Source: Saccoglossus kowalevskii
Lineage: Eukaryota > Hemichordata > Enteropneusta > Harrimaniidae
Assembly (NCBI RefSeq): GCF_000003605.2
Contig: NW_003149272.1
Span: 71,374 to 135,373, forward strand
Length of the DNA: 64,000 nt
Direction of reading: 5' to 3'
How positions within the stretch are numbered: position 1 is the first letter of the stretch; every line of letters begins with the position of its first letter. The position numbers and the translations under genes were made by a program. The notes beneath the pieces are model-generated. The model was not told the DNA's origin and did not search any database. It was given only the letters and a program-made list of their open reading frames with translations. Positions 1-13,790 of the stretch are shown piece by piece.

Positions 1-3000
1 GCAATTTCAATTTGAAAATTCATTATTTCTACTGAAGCGTGCACCACTGAGGGACAGCCCCAACCGATCGACAATCGAAGAATATCAGGCCGATTCACAT
101 CCAATGACTCCCTATAGGCAGGTGCGAGAACAAGAAAGCCAAATTTGATCCGCGCATGATTAATTTCTCGAACATAAAATGAGAGGAAATGGAAAACGGT
201 CTCCGTTTGAAGGCGATGTGTTTACGAAGGCATCTACACACTAATGGAAAAAAGGGAACGAATTCCAGTTCCCGTCAAAGCCGGCTAATGTTATGAATAG
301 ACTCTCGTAAAAATAAACACGTTCATTTCCTTTCTTTATGTATGATGAGACCCCAGCACATGTTGGTGTCCATACAATGAGACGCCATTAAGACCCCCTA
401 ATCAGCGCATTATTTGTTTAAAACGTATTCCAATTTCCCAGTCGGAAAATGAATTGGAAATACTTGGCCGTTGGTGATGAGGTTGGTTCTGCGCATGCGT
501 CGCGCGATACACGTCAATCAACACGGCTAACCAGCTGTCCATTTGCTACGGGTCGGTTACTTTCCAATTTAGTCTCGGTAAAAACTTAGATGGCGGTCTT
601 TACAGTCTCTATAAACATGCCCAAAAGAGGGTCGTAATTCGATTTAAAACTGATTTGTCGAATCTTTTCATCTCGGCGAACATATCTATGTTCCGATAGA
701 TCGATTTTCGTGCGAGCCATACATCTTTTGAAAGCAAACTACTGTTTATTTGCATCGTATATAGCTGCCCATTGAGCAATATTATAACTATTAAATTTCC
801 AATTTAGTGAGGTTAATTGGTATCGGGTCTTCCAGAATAGCAGTTGATTGGCAATTTATAAAGCTAATCTATTAATTTAACAAAGTGGAAGAGGGTAATT
901 AATTACATGGCAAAAATAGTCTCGTCTATTTCACCATATATGTTTACCCATTTTCTACGCAGCTCAGCATGACTGAACGCTATTTCGGGCTGGGATGCCT
1001 TCGAACGTATATATTTATATATGCTGAAACTTGCATCATACCGTCTTCTAAATTTATCATACATGTCAAAAATAAAACTGAACGCTGATGCATGACCAAA
1101 AGTGTGCTAGGGTGGCCAGAGATAAAACGAAAATGAATGCGATGTGTTCTGGAGTGTGACGAGGCCCAAGGAGAGAGTTTCACATTCTTGCTGTCTCGCT
1201 CCTGATCCGTGAACTGATCAACACCTCTAACTTTATGGTATCAAGGCCAGATATCACAGTACAAACGAGTTGCTCAGCTGTTGGTGGCAACTGACAGAAC
1301 TCTTGCAAATAAAAAAGTAAACAAGTCTTCGACGTTACTACTTATTGTTTGGAACTTGGAGTTATAAATAATTAATACACATATGTATGCACTAAAATTC
1401 CTGTTTGGAATTATAAATATGATGGGCGATGTTATAGTCATAGATGTATTTTAAAACATCACAAAACTCGTACGATGTTTTCCAGACTCGTTTAGTGGTA
1501 GCGGTTTTATTTTGTAATATTAGCTCTACGCTGAAAAAAACAAACAAAGCCATTATTTTTTTTAGTTAGATATATAGGGGATACCCGCAAATGTGATTAA
1601 ATGGTACAGTTATTGTGTGTTAATAGAAATTGGATCGGCAATGAATTGACTGCGTACATTCCTATTGTGATTGCCCTACGACATATGTTGGTACATATAC
1701 CAAGTAAATTGGCTAGTTTGTTTGTTTGAGTTCGTGAGTGGAGGTGCAATGTGAATACTCGCCCAATTAGAGTTCCCATATGCCAAGTAAACAAGCTTTG
1801 GACTATGCTTGTACATGTGCACATGTTATTGCGATAGAACCCTGCTCACTGTCTTTTTGGAAAGAAACATCATCACTGTCCCATCTGCGACGGTATGCTC
1901 CAATAATCGACTTCGTGGGAGTCCCCCCCCCCCGCGCCGGCTCTCATCAATCCGACACCAGACCCGGATTTTCGACTCCCTGTTCGACTGAATGTTAGTT
2001 TCGGGGTATCTCTCTTGCTGTTCTAATTCCAATTCAGCTAAAGAAATCATTTTAACTAGACCGAAACCTGATTAATCACGTGTACAAGTTTTATTTGCGC
2101 GGCCCTCCTGTTGGTGATTAACAAATGTTGCTTTCCCAGACATGATGATCCGCGGGAGCCGTATTTTGTGATAGGATCTACGCATGCGTCGACCGTGTTA
2201 ACATATTTTTTTGTTAAGTATAGCCACACATATGTTGCATGGATCTTTTAAACTGGGTTAATTCAATAATATGTGTTTAAAAGCAATTAACTTTTATTGT
2301 GTTTAGTCTTGTTTGGAGAAGCGATGCCATTTGTACTGCCTTTTCAAGATAGTTCGTTCTGGTATGTATTTGTCGATTATCAGCGATCCAGTGAACTGAT
2401 ATAATATTATGCACTGTTGTGAAAATGATTATGCCTTTCCCCGTGATATCTATCGCTTTGGACCAATTATGTAGCGATTTTGTAATTCTTAAAAAAATAA
2501 ATTAAATTAAATTAAAATAAAATTAGTACTTGTCCTCGAGTACATTGTGGGGGGTGAGCGTTTGGGTGGGGTGTGCACCGGTGGAAGGCATGCCAGTGAA
2601 TTGAAATTGGTACTTGTTTGACAATATAGTAGTCGCGCCCTCAAGTGCATGGAAGGGGATTGGCATTTGCGGCGGGATGAGCACTGCTGGAACGAAGGTT
2701 TGGATGTGACTGACTTGGATTGTTTGTCCGGGATGTTAACATGATAGATATTACCTTTAATTTGCCTTGTTCTGTGTTAGATTGGTTACTTGATTGGTGT
2801 GTTGATGATAGAACCACCGATCCAGCTTGTATATTAAATTGAAGCCACGTGGTGGACCTTTGGCCGAACCCATGTCCGCCTGTGACCGCGGATCAGTATA
2901 GTTGCTATAGCATTGTGCGTTCCTATTCTATCCGAGCGTGTTTTCCGTAATTTATTAAAGATCTGTCTCGTTTGTTGTGCAAATAACATTTAATAATTTG

Positions 3001-3013
3001 CTCACCGAGCTGA
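1..3013. other. Non-coding, no gene recognised
   Basis: Scattered TAATTA-rich stretches. There is an NRF1-like TGCGCATGCGT at 490-500 near ATGGCGG at about 590, which stops after 15 codons, and a C run near 1926. The overlapping open frames on both strands at 1.6-2.05 kb are short and lack homology. Confidence 0.6.
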
Positions 3014-3472
3014 AACATCCCGTTCTTACTCGAGCCTTACAAACATGGAAAGTGCACGAATAGCTGTGGTTGTTACGTCCCATATGGGGCATCATGGCTA
3101 TCCTCGGGGGCGGAGCTACGTCATGGACGTTCTACGTTGCTAAAACGCGCACCACTGTATCACGTATTTCTATGGGCTTTGTGCGCGCTGCTGTGGAACG
3201 CCGGTGGAGCCGGTGAAAACTCGAGAAAACAACACAAACTCAACTTTGAAGAAATCCTGAACAACCAAATTCATATATGTTACACACGTAGGGCTAATCT
3301 TGTTACACTGTTCAGGGGGACTCTCAACAACCATCGCAAAGTACCGTTTTCTGCGAGTTTTTGGTCTTTGTTTTCACCGCGAGGGTTGCCAGGCAGTAGA
3401 AAATGCCCGGATGACCGCCCCCGAGGATATATCAGTTCGCGTGTTTGTGCCGTCCGATCCAGTCTACTGTAG
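3014..3472 (+). other. Long stop-free frame without ATG
   Basis: 153 codons without a stop in a GC-richer patch, but with no ATG in that frame and no strong splice acceptor. Part of it (HVFLWALCALLWNAGGAG) looks like a signal peptide by chance or as an exon fragment. A second frame is open at 3300-3494. I do not recognise any protein. Confidence 0.15.
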
Positions 3473-6400
3473 TCACGAACTGCCGTTTACATAAGGGGAC
3501 AACCACGTTCTATTTGTACAACGTAACAAACAGCATCTATTCACGAAAACCATGGAGGTTTAGTAAACCATGGAGGTAAAAGACAGAGTCCATGGTGAAA
3601 CGTTTCTAACTGCAAGTGTTGTTACGAGCGGTAGGATTTCGCGAAGGTCATCTAAGGTCACAATGGAAATCTAAAGCCTTTGCGAGAATTTCGAAAATAT
3701 GGAATTCTTGATTCGAATAGCTTAAGAACTGTATATCTTGTACATTGGCGATTAAATTGAAGACTCGTCGACACCCGAAATGTTTCACAGGTGCTATCAA
3801 GATTCGTAACTATCCATCCATTATGACCATTTGATCCAAAATTAAAAGCATTATAACAAATATTTGTAAGTGTGCAAAATATAACACCAACATTTTGATG
3901 GGTTGGAAGGGGTGATAATGTTCAACAAGATTAAATCGCGCCGTGTGTTATAGTACTCATTTTTATATCAGACACTGCCCCTGTCTTGGTTGTGATAAAT
4001 CGGAAACTCGTACTACTAATGTACTGGATAAGAAGTTTCGTTGGGCAGGTCATCAGCGATGATCAAAAAGTCACGTGATCACTGACACCACTGTACACAA
4101 CCCTGTGTATGGAAGTTGAATATTACACTCATTAACAACCCTCTTAACACCATTAACAACCTCTTAACAGGATATTAAATTTCCTGCCATTAATAATAGT
4201 CTGATTAAAACTTCTTGAAATTAAGTTTAATATTGATACTCGGCCTCGCCTTATTTATTTTCTTTATTTAGTGGTTTATTACGCTTAATATGCCCATTGT
4301 TTACTTGTGAAGTGGTGGGTCGGATATTAAAGTAGAAACAAGCGTAATATTCGCTGAGAACTGACACAGCTACATTTTTGTGTATTATCAATTATTCGAT
4401 ATGCGAGTGTATGTCTATACATATTTGCCTGTGTAAACAACAATCCTATTATTTTGAATGTGTGAACACCATAATGGCAGGAAAGAACGTAATGCATTTA
4501 CTTGATCAAAAAACATTCTAGTTCGTCAACAGATGCAATTTAAAAAGATTTGTAACTGTTTAAATGATGTATGCTTAACTTCATATTTCTTTCTGTTGTA
4601 TTACAGGTGTGTTAGAACGTCCGCGATTGTCGTAATGGAAGTCTTTCTTCAAACTACAGAAATCGTCCTCGTAAAACGGGTTATTTTTTCACGTTCTTTG
4701 AACATTTGTCAAACCAGTAACAAGTGTACTGAACAACTGGGATCCAATGACCATTCGCAGCAGGGACCCCTATCTTTGTGTGGAGGCAGTTGCGGCATGT
4801 AGTCAGGACTTGAATTTACCTCGTGCACCTGCTTATCGAACTTTGGAAATCTCCCGCGACGATGTGTCGTGAATTACACATGCCGAATACTTAAACCAAA
4901 TAATGAAGGACGGATCGGGAATAATCGGTGTTGACTCTTAAAAAAAAACTATCAGAACTTGGATTATAAAAACACTGTGGTTTGAAAAGGAAGAAGGAGA
5001 CTTCTACATCATGTATTATTTAAAAAATGTAAATAGTTTTGAAAATGCAATTATATTTAAAAAGGGAATGTTTTAACTAAAATGTTTAGTTTACCTATTA
5101 TTTTGTGCTTCTTCTCGGACCGTAGTATGTTGAAGCGCCTTTGAATTCCTGGATGTGAGGAAGTATCTTCATCATGGCGGCCCAGTTTGTTTGTTTACAC
5201 ACCATCTACTCCTAATGATTTCACGCGGTATCTTAAAGAGAATCCACAATTACGTCAAAATATTGGTTTGCCAATATTGTACGCTCGTTTTGATAATGCT
5301 AATTTTAATACTCAGTATCCAGAAATTGATTTTTGGTTTTTAAAATGTGCATTTGTGTGAGAAGAGAAAGTCGCATTAACCACGTGTGAGCATATTTGTA
5401 ACTGTATACCCATTCTGTAGGCATCATGCAGATAGAAATAATTTTATAATTACTTTATGAAATCGACACGTATTGATTTAACTAAAACATTAAAGTGCAA
5501 TGCTAAGTCATTTTCTTAGAAATGTATTAAGCCAAAGTGGGACAATCTTGATCTGATAGATCTTGCCCGATTATCACGCGCCATGACGCCGTGGCTTTGA
5601 ACTCCAGTTTGTTTTTGTTTTGTTTCACTAAAGGGAGTGAACGAAAGTTTCTTTTTTATTCTTCTTGTTCAAATTGTATTTCTAGTTCAATCTATTTGAA
5701 GAATATCGCGATATTTTTGTAATATTTCACATACTCAAAATAGGTGATATTTATTCTGATAAAACTAATACCTTGCATCGAAATGTGTAAAGTGGCGTGT
5801 ATCGTCTGCCGTTTTTTTTTTTATTGGTTGGTGGAATTTACGTCATATTTTTTTCCCAGCACACACTAAAGCGAAAGCTAATCTTCTAAAAACTAGTTTT
5901 CGCGACTTTCTAAGCCTTGACATGCACTATTATACATATACATCATGAAAACTGTTCGCATAGTCCTCAATCCTCATCGTTTTTTTTTATTTTAACATTA
6001 CTGTCCACCTTAGTTGTGTGTCAATCTGTACACAATTTCTTAATTGTTCGAATTTATTGCTGTCGTAAAAATGTCATGCAATCGGTTAATAGAAGCGAAA
6101 GCCAAACCGAATGTAAACTTAATTATAGTTTATTAATATTTGCAATATTAAAAATTCGTGTTGTGACACGAATAATTAAAACAAGGTGCCGTTATTTATT
6201 TTATTTGAATTTGTTGATGGAATTCAAGTTAATTCTCATGTGCGTCAGCAATGTACCTAGCACTATGTTTCGTATATTTACGTATAAAAAAAAAACAAAT
6301 CCTCTCTGATAACGATCATTGCGGTCGGCGTCACGTGACCACGGCGTGTTTTCATTTATTTGTTGCTTATAGTGTTGCATTAGCTATTTACACCCTGACA

Positions 6401-8129
6401 CGTGCAGTCACTGACAAAACGCAACCGTTTGGGGCTTATCTTTTATATTTTTGTATAAAAATATAATGCATCTATTAAGCGACTGAAAGAAGACGCGTAT
6501 TTAAAATAAAATTAACACAATAGTAATAAGGTTGCTTCTGTTTGCTGAAATTTGCTACATTATTGATTCGTGTCCTCCGTTATGTTTTGTTGAAAGCTTT
6601 TTCCACTTTCATTCTGTACAGCTGAATCCGGGGGATACAATCCCTTCGTCTTTACCCACCTATATGGTGCGCTTGTATTTAAATCGTTTCAGCATACGTT
6701 ATTTCTCGTTGGTTCCATATAATGTATACAGACCACTTTTCCTTATTAATGTTACTACTACGAGTATTTTCACTGTTGTCATGGAGAGAATGGGAACGGA
6801 CTTCGATTCCAAGTATATTGGACGTGTTTATTGATTTATCAACATAAATGATGATGGCAATCGTTCCTTTTTTGTTACAAAAAGGCCAAATAAAGCATTT
6901 TTCCTTATCTATCAATATGCGTTTCCACGTTATTTTTTTCATCTAGAGCCGCATTTGTCACCGGTTGCATTTGCTGTAATGTCCACCGTTCCACGAACGT
7001 CGTTTTCATTTGTTTCAGAATACTCCCACTCCCAACCCTTAATTGACATCATATACTAGGCATATTAATGAAAGCCGGTTGCGGACTCTCCTTAAGTTAT
7101 TCCAATACGATTTAAGTGTAACTGGCATTAATCCCCTTTTTCTGGAATACCTTATTGCTCGATTGAACTTCCATCGTAAATCTCCAGATTGTCTCATACC
7201 AATTAAGCAATGCACAGGATGCGATACCAATTGAAACCTTAAGGATGCAATATTTTCGAATTTACTAAAAATAAAGTGATCTTTGTCCGATAAATAGGAA
7301 ATGTGGGACCTTGAATCTTTCTCCTATGACTTAATCGGATATATTCTGTAGAGAGGACGTAACGAGAACAGTGTGTTTTAATGAGGTGGGCACAGTATAC
7401 GGATGATTTGATGCGAAGTGTATGGAATGGGTGCAAGCGCCACTCTCCGTGGACGCAAGTATGACATCATACTCAGAGGTCACATGACAAAGCATTGTCA
7501 ACATAATTTGCGCGTAATTGAACGTGAATTTACGCTAATATTACAATCTTCACGCAAATTTAGTACACACAAAACAATGTAACCTGATGGTGTAAATACG
7601 GACTTGTTACTTGTGTGTGTGTGTGGGGGGGGGGGGGGGTAGTGATTCTGCGCAGTATACTCGTACAATATGAAGGTGAGTTTGTTTATACGCGCTTGAG
7701 TTCCGTAACTATTGAGTCCTATTGCACTACAAAGGTCAATACACAGTGTTTTACCTGCACATACTTACATCCATTAGTAAGCACTCAAACGTTGATTAAA
7801 ATGCACAATTTATCACGTGACCCGCTAAATCATTTAACAACTCCGTGACTGAAATGTGATTTTTTTTCTCTAGATTTCATATTTAGAAGAAGTCTGACAA
7901 CGTGTTAAGTTGGACTAATGTAATAATGGACAAAAGCGATTAATAACAATCGTTGCTCCATCATACAGCATGTATGATGTACGCTGCACTCGATCGGTTC
8001 TCGACACTACATCGCTGCCCGGATATACACGGGTAATCTCGATTGGTGAAAACATCGTCAGACCATTCCCTGGAGTAGACCGACGACGTCAACGTTTTTC
8101 TTCCATGAAGGGCCATCGTCTAATAGGGC
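3473..8129. other. Non-coding, no gene recognised
   Basis: AT-rich. It contains the CCATGGAGGT pair (3550, 3568), TCACGTGA palindromes at 4071, 6331 and 7813, and a G run near 7625. The frames at 5917-6309 and elsewhere lack ATG starts or similarity. Confidence 0.6.
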
Positions 8130-8189
8130 TATACGTCGCTATGAGTCCCATATCGAACAGGACGCGGCACGACGACTGCCGCCCTTTAA
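8130..8189 (+). mobile_element. TTAA-ended MITE, family A, 3' partial copy A3 (60 bp)
   Basis: Matches the right-hand 60 bp of A1 (from TATACGTCGCTATGAGTCCC to the TTAA end) almost exactly; the left part is missing or replaced. It lies inside an ATG-started frame at 7970-8275, whose C-terminal part is therefore transposon-derived. Confidence 0.7.
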
Positions 8190-11100
8190 AAACTCTGGGG
8201 CGATGGCAGAATCTGGAAAAAATGCACAGGAAAATACATTCAAATTATAATCTTGCAGGGGTCAATAACTACTAACAGAAACAAAATCTGAACGCCTAAA
8301 TCTTGGGGGAAAATAAATTACAGTAGATTTACCATGGAAAGAAATATCACAAAACTATGTGAAGGAAAAATTATTTTGCACAGTTAATTCTACCATCACT
8401 CCTCAGAGTTTGTAAAGGCCCATCCCAAAATAAACTTGAATTTCACTCGCGCTGTATATATCGCAAGGGACCACATCGTACGCGGCACTGGCACTGTAGT
8501 ATTGCGTGCTGTCTACGAACATAATGCACGGCATATACGTTAATATACAAATGTATATGATGGTTCTGGAGATGATGAATTTAAATAAAAAATTGCTCAG
8601 ATACAGTTTTGAAGAAGAAAAAAAATACATGAATAATATATTAATAAAACACCCACCCCCCACCCCACACACTCACACTAGATAGACAAAATCAAAAGAA
8701 GCTTACAGCAGAAAACAAGGTAATTAGTGTGTCTGTGGCGCAATGTATTCTGGGATAAACTGCCGGGAACAACAATTATAAGTACGCCATTTCCAGACGA
8801 TTTTACTAATTGGCGATAGGAATTTTGAAGTGTTGCAGATATGGACCAGATTGGATAAGACCGTGTTCGAACACTTCTCCACCGATCACAAACTGAATCG
8901 GTCCTGCTGCATAGTGCAACCTGATAAAACTATCCCACAATGCACTAACATTTGTGATGTATTAATATTGACAATTTAGATAATTAGTCAGAATTTCACA
9001 ACAATTGCATATTAACAATTAAAATGATAGCAGGTGATATCGCAAATTAAAATTGTATATGCTTCGATCGTTGCCGAAAAGTTAAAGTTGTACGATGTCT
9101 GTGCAGAGTACGGCGCGCATGTTTTTGAACGTAAATCCGCGCTCAGATCTTAGGTATATCGGTATTTGTACATTTTCAGGACATTATATACATATTGTTA
9201 AAAAACGTGTTTTATCGTCCACCACAGAGAACATGCCTCGTGACACCGTCAAATCGCCTGAACTTGAAATGCTATGTATTACTCTCCCCACCATCCAGCT
9301 GCTACTAAAATAAGTTGAGAGTTGTCAACATCATGGAGGATCTCAGAACTTCCAACTCGTACGATTACATATGTCAGTGTCCCTGCAAGGAAATAATTTT
9401 CAGGAATAGTGCATTATTTAGAATGGTAGAAATAAAGGATCCATTTTAATTTGGACGAGTTTGCTTTCATTTTGCTAGCAGGGATATTGCGCAAATCAAG
9501 ATGGGAGAACGAAAATTGAAAATATGAGACAGCGGCGACATATTCACAGCTCCGGGCGTTCTCTACGCTATCCACGAAAGAGTTGGCATTTTGTGGTGCT
9601 GTCGAGTGCATTTACGGCGAAACAATCATCCGTAGCGTTCGTTGTAAGACAATTTTCTCAAACTCAATTCTTTAGGTTGTGTGCAGATTGAACTGCGCGC
9701 CTTGTTTTATGGGCGTCCACTGTATATGCTATTTGCGCGTAATATACTATACTGAAGGCTGATTTCACAATAGCCGCGGGCTCCGACGGACCCACGTGTT
9801 AACACAGCTCAAAAAACCGTGGAAAGAAGCTAAAAAGGCCGACATGGCATGCACATATCCATAGCATTTTATCGAATAGCGACGACATTTCACATAACGT
9901 GCCGAGGTGTAAAAAATAATTGCGTGCCCCTCATGAAATTAAGGGCCCAAATTGAACTATATTTCATTTGTGAAAATGGAACTTTTGGGAAATGAATCGG
10001 TCTGTTTAAGACCAGAGGGTCAATTGCTAGGTTGAGTCATATGGGGTGGTAATTACCTTTGCCTATGAATTATAGCTACGTTCTAATGGAACTCTCGTTT
10101 TGCTTTCGGCGGAACACGACACAAAAGACACATGGAGGACTTTTCTTGTTATTTGTGCCAGCTACTTTGTAAACCCGCTCACTCTTGGTATTGACAACTT
10201 GACAGTGTCGGTTAAAAGGGTGGAAGACATAACTCTATCTGCTGCTAACAAGGGCGCTTATCAACGTGAATCCCTGTCAGACAGTAAGAAAGCTACCTTA
10301 ATTGGCTTAGCTCGGAGACGCGTCCCGTTTCAAAAAAAAAATCAACGTTCAATAATAACCACCATTCCGTGTTGTCGAATCTTCAAGAAGACGATTCTGT
10401 TTTTTAATCGGCGTGGATATTTCTTCAATTATAGAGGCTAAGGAGATATTTGCCACATATGCGCCACTTAAGGGCGTTCACACTTTTCAAAAAAAACAAA
10501 TTGCCTTAAGCAGACACTCTCAGTTCTTTTGAGTCCGTCTTAAAGGAGGTCTCTTGACTGATCACCTGGTTGTCATGGTGAAATAATCTGATCCGCATCC
10601 CGTTTAATTCACGTGATCACTTCCACGCTACCTTAAATCACCTGTTTATCGACACCCGTATTAATTTGGTTTGAAAAATATGGTCATTTGCTCAGCGATG
10701 GATTGAAATTGGCAATTATTGCCCAAAATACTTGATTAATGAGGTGTCGGTGTACAATAGTAAACAGTCCAGCTGCCGTTTATCGACAGACAATGAAGCG
10801 AAATGAAACATTTCTGGATCAATGACCATTTTCGCAGGTCAGGTCATCACTTCACGTGACGTTTTTGGCGCCTTTTTCGTGTCGTCTTATGGAAATAAAT
10901 CAACCATTGATTTTTTTCCGAGATGAGAGGCCTGCTATTTTCGTCTGTTGATAAATAAAGATATCAAAACACGTAGATTATCCCTCGCCACCATTTCCCA
11001 CCAAAATTTGTGCTTTACGCGCGTGTCACGTAGAACACGACCAAATGTCCGTTTTCTTGTCATTCATGGTCGACTTCTACGTGGCCATTTACGAAATACA

Positions 11101-13071
11101 TTACAAACTTGGAGCGAAATGCAATTACGAGCCGAAATAAACACAGAAACAAGTAGAGTGATAACCTTTGACCCGTAGAACACCGTGGCTGCGAGAATAA
11201 TTGTTTTTTTCTTGTCTTAATTCGGTTTATTCTGCGTCCGTCACAGATCTCGTCGTTTTATATCGATGACGACAGTGATGGATGTACGCTTCGGTACTAC
11301 GATGTGTTTTGTTATGCTTGCCCGCTTCACTTCGATTGATGGTTCATAGCGTGACCGTGCGACATACTGCTCGGCTTCAGCTCAATTAAACCTCCGATTC
11401 TCACTCAACCATGACTTTGTATTGCGTCGACTACTACATCTCCCTTGTATGTATACACACAGCAAATATGAGTTTACTCCTTAAGACAACGTTTGCTCAA
11501 CGTGCTAAGTGTCAGCACGTACGTGAGCGATGGATAGATGGGTAAGCAGAGAGAGAGAGAAAAAAAAATCGTCTTCCCTGCTAATGGGGTTTGCAGAATC
11601 GTTTGATCGTAGAAGGTGGTGACGGTTAAATTGAAAACACTGCGGCTTTTAACATGCTCCGTCGCAAATAAAAGCCATTAAACACTCGCTGGTAACGCAG
11701 ATGGAAAAAGAAAGAGAAAAAAAGCTGCTCCATTGCATTTTCTAATTTCCTTTTACGCGAAGATAAGAGCAAAATACGGCACAGGCTGTGTTTTTTAGAT
11801 ATTAACTGGGCCAATTAAATATGAAATAAACAATGTAATCGAGTTGATAATGCCCCATCGAATACAAACAGCAATGAGCCATCTCGCCTATCTGATGTAT
11901 GCAGCATTGTTGATTGTAGGGGTTTGCCACGTAATTAACCCGGGGCACATCGATAAAACGAAAATTAGATTGATAAGGAACGAAATTAACAATGATAGAG
12001 AGAAATTAACACGCAGTTTGATGTATGATTTCATATCATTTCTTGCTCATAATAGGAACTAAACGAGCAGGCGTTATTTTGTCGGAATCCGGCGTTTCCT
12101 GGATATTGTGATATTAGTTGCTAAGATTTAATATGCCAGATTGCCCGTTTCGTCACGTTCGACCCATGCGGCTCAGCATATGAAGCGACAGACAATCCAA
12201 CTCCTCCATCAGTTTCATTTACATCGGGTTTGATTGAGTAGGGTATTTACTGTATATTTGTCTTACAGTTGTCTTATTTGTATTGTACTGGCATGCACCA
12301 TGGAATGCGGACGTTATTGATTGCAATCGGATGAACTACTTCCAATTATCTGGTTTAAAATTGAACTTGTTTGAAAAGTCCTTATTCGTCGTACAATCTC
12401 GTGCTATAATTGTGTCGAATCCATTATACGATATTTTGGACATACTCGCTGCCTTTTTTTCACATGTGCACCGTGGCGAGGTAGGCACACCCGAGACTGT
12501 CTGTTTCGGCTCAGATGTTATCGCCGAGTAAAAAGGTCAAGGTGCAGATTCGGAAAAGTTCATTAAATCAAGAATGACTCCGAAACAGGTATCCCAGGGC
12601 AAGGGGATATTTCTCCAGAGGTGCACTGTGACACCAGGGTCAGGCTAGGAGTCTGTAATACCGACTGTGGTTATCCCATTGTTGGAAGGGGAGAGGAAAG
12701 GCAAAGGAAGAGCCAATCACACGGTGTGTATAATTTGGTCTGAAAAGTATGTTAGAACTCATTTAAAATTTCACGTGTTCATCGCGGTGTATTATGGGTA
12801 AACGAGACTAACCGAATACACATCGTACATGAACGTTCTCGGAGTTTCTGACTTTCTGCCAAAATCAGAAAAATGGGGAAGCAGACACATGCACAATACC
12901 GTCAACGTTGCAATAGTTTTAATTCATGTGCGTATGTGACTACCGCATTCTAAACACTTAATCGAAACATAAGTGTTCTTTTGTTTTGTTTTTTGTTTTT
13001 TTTATTTAGATTTCATTACCTCTACATTATTAATGAAGCCTTATGTGCGCGGTGTTACTTTCATGGAATGA
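8190..13071. other. Non-coding, no gene recognised
   Basis: Two ZNF143-like motifs (8740 and, inverted, 8932) lie 190 bp apart; a third is at 12785. TCACGTGA occurs at 10609 and 10852. The open frame at 10100-10441 begins at TTG, not ATG. Confidence 0.6.
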
Positions 13072-13279
13072 TGACATCAAAATGACTGATACACAGAGAA
13101 TTGTGACGTCAAAATGACTGATACACAAAGAATGATGACGTCAAAATGACTGACACACAGAAAAAGGGTGACGTAAAAATGACTAATACACAGAAAAATT
13201 ATGACGTCAAAATGACTGATACACAGAAGAATGTTGATGTCATAATGACTAATACACAGAGGAATTGTGACGTCAAAAT
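13072..13279 (+). repeat. 32-33 bp minisatellite, each unit with a CRE-type site
   Basis: Seven units spaced 32, 32, 33, 33, 33 and 33 bp. The core is TGACGTCAAAATGACTGATA then CACAGA. Perfect TGACGTCA occurs at 13104, 13136, 13202 and 13268; one-base variants at 13072, 13169 and 13235. The palindrome is the CREB/ATF consensus. Confidence 0.9.
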
Positions 13280-13632
13280 GATTTTTGGGCGTTCGCAGTC
13301 AGAAAATTAAAAAGCAAAGTTAAGAAAATAAATTTGAAACTTGAAAAAATATGAATAAAATAAAAAAATGGATTATTACAAGAATAAAAAAGAAATTAGT
13401 TGAGCCCAATAAGATCTGACTTTAATCATATTGAGTGCAGCTTGTGCTGATTTCATTTAATAAAGTAATAATAAAAACCTGACAAATAATTCAACAATTC
13501 AAATTTTATTTTTACTATGTGTCTCCAGTGCGGTAAAATGCGGTTATTAACCAACATTCTTGCCTGTGCTGCCTTCCCCAAATCAGTGTAACGGCATCAA
13601 TTCAGGACAACTTACAGTGGACTGAAAACACT

Positions 13633-13790
13633 GGGGGATCCAGAAATTCGTTAAGGGGCGCGCGCTCCTATTGACGTGGCCGAAATAGACCTCCGTTGGG
13701 CTGGGTTTGTCAATTGATTTGTCAATTTCTTTTTCTTTTCTTTATTTGCGGGCTGAAAGAGGGGACACGCCTCTCCCTAAATCCGTGCAT
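13633..13790 (+). mobile_element. Dispersed repeat family C, copy C1
   Basis: Shares with 52347-52506 the blocks GATCCAGAAATTCG, CTCCTATTGACGTGGCCGAA and GACCTCCGTTGGGCTG-like sequence, then TTGTCAATTGATTT, a T-rich middle and CTCTCCCTAAATCCG. The two ends are loosely inverted (GGATCCAG..AAGGGG versus CCCTAAATCC). Probably a short non-autonomous DNA transposon; superfamily not assigned. Confidence 0.6.

Noticed and set aside
3137-3472. 111-codon frame with a signal-peptide-like start
   Set aside because: It starts at TTG; no ATG exists in the frame back to the stop at 3011, and no splice acceptor is convincing.
5917-6309. 130-codon frame
   Set aside because: TTG start, very AT-rich low-complexity composition, no domain.
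7970-8275. 101-codon ATG frame
   Set aside because: Its C-terminal part is translated from a family A MITE, so it is not a conserved protein.
13072-13279. CRISPR-like array (regular repeats of ~33 bp)
   Set aside because: Units are directly adjacent without unique spacers, and the genome is eukaryotic.
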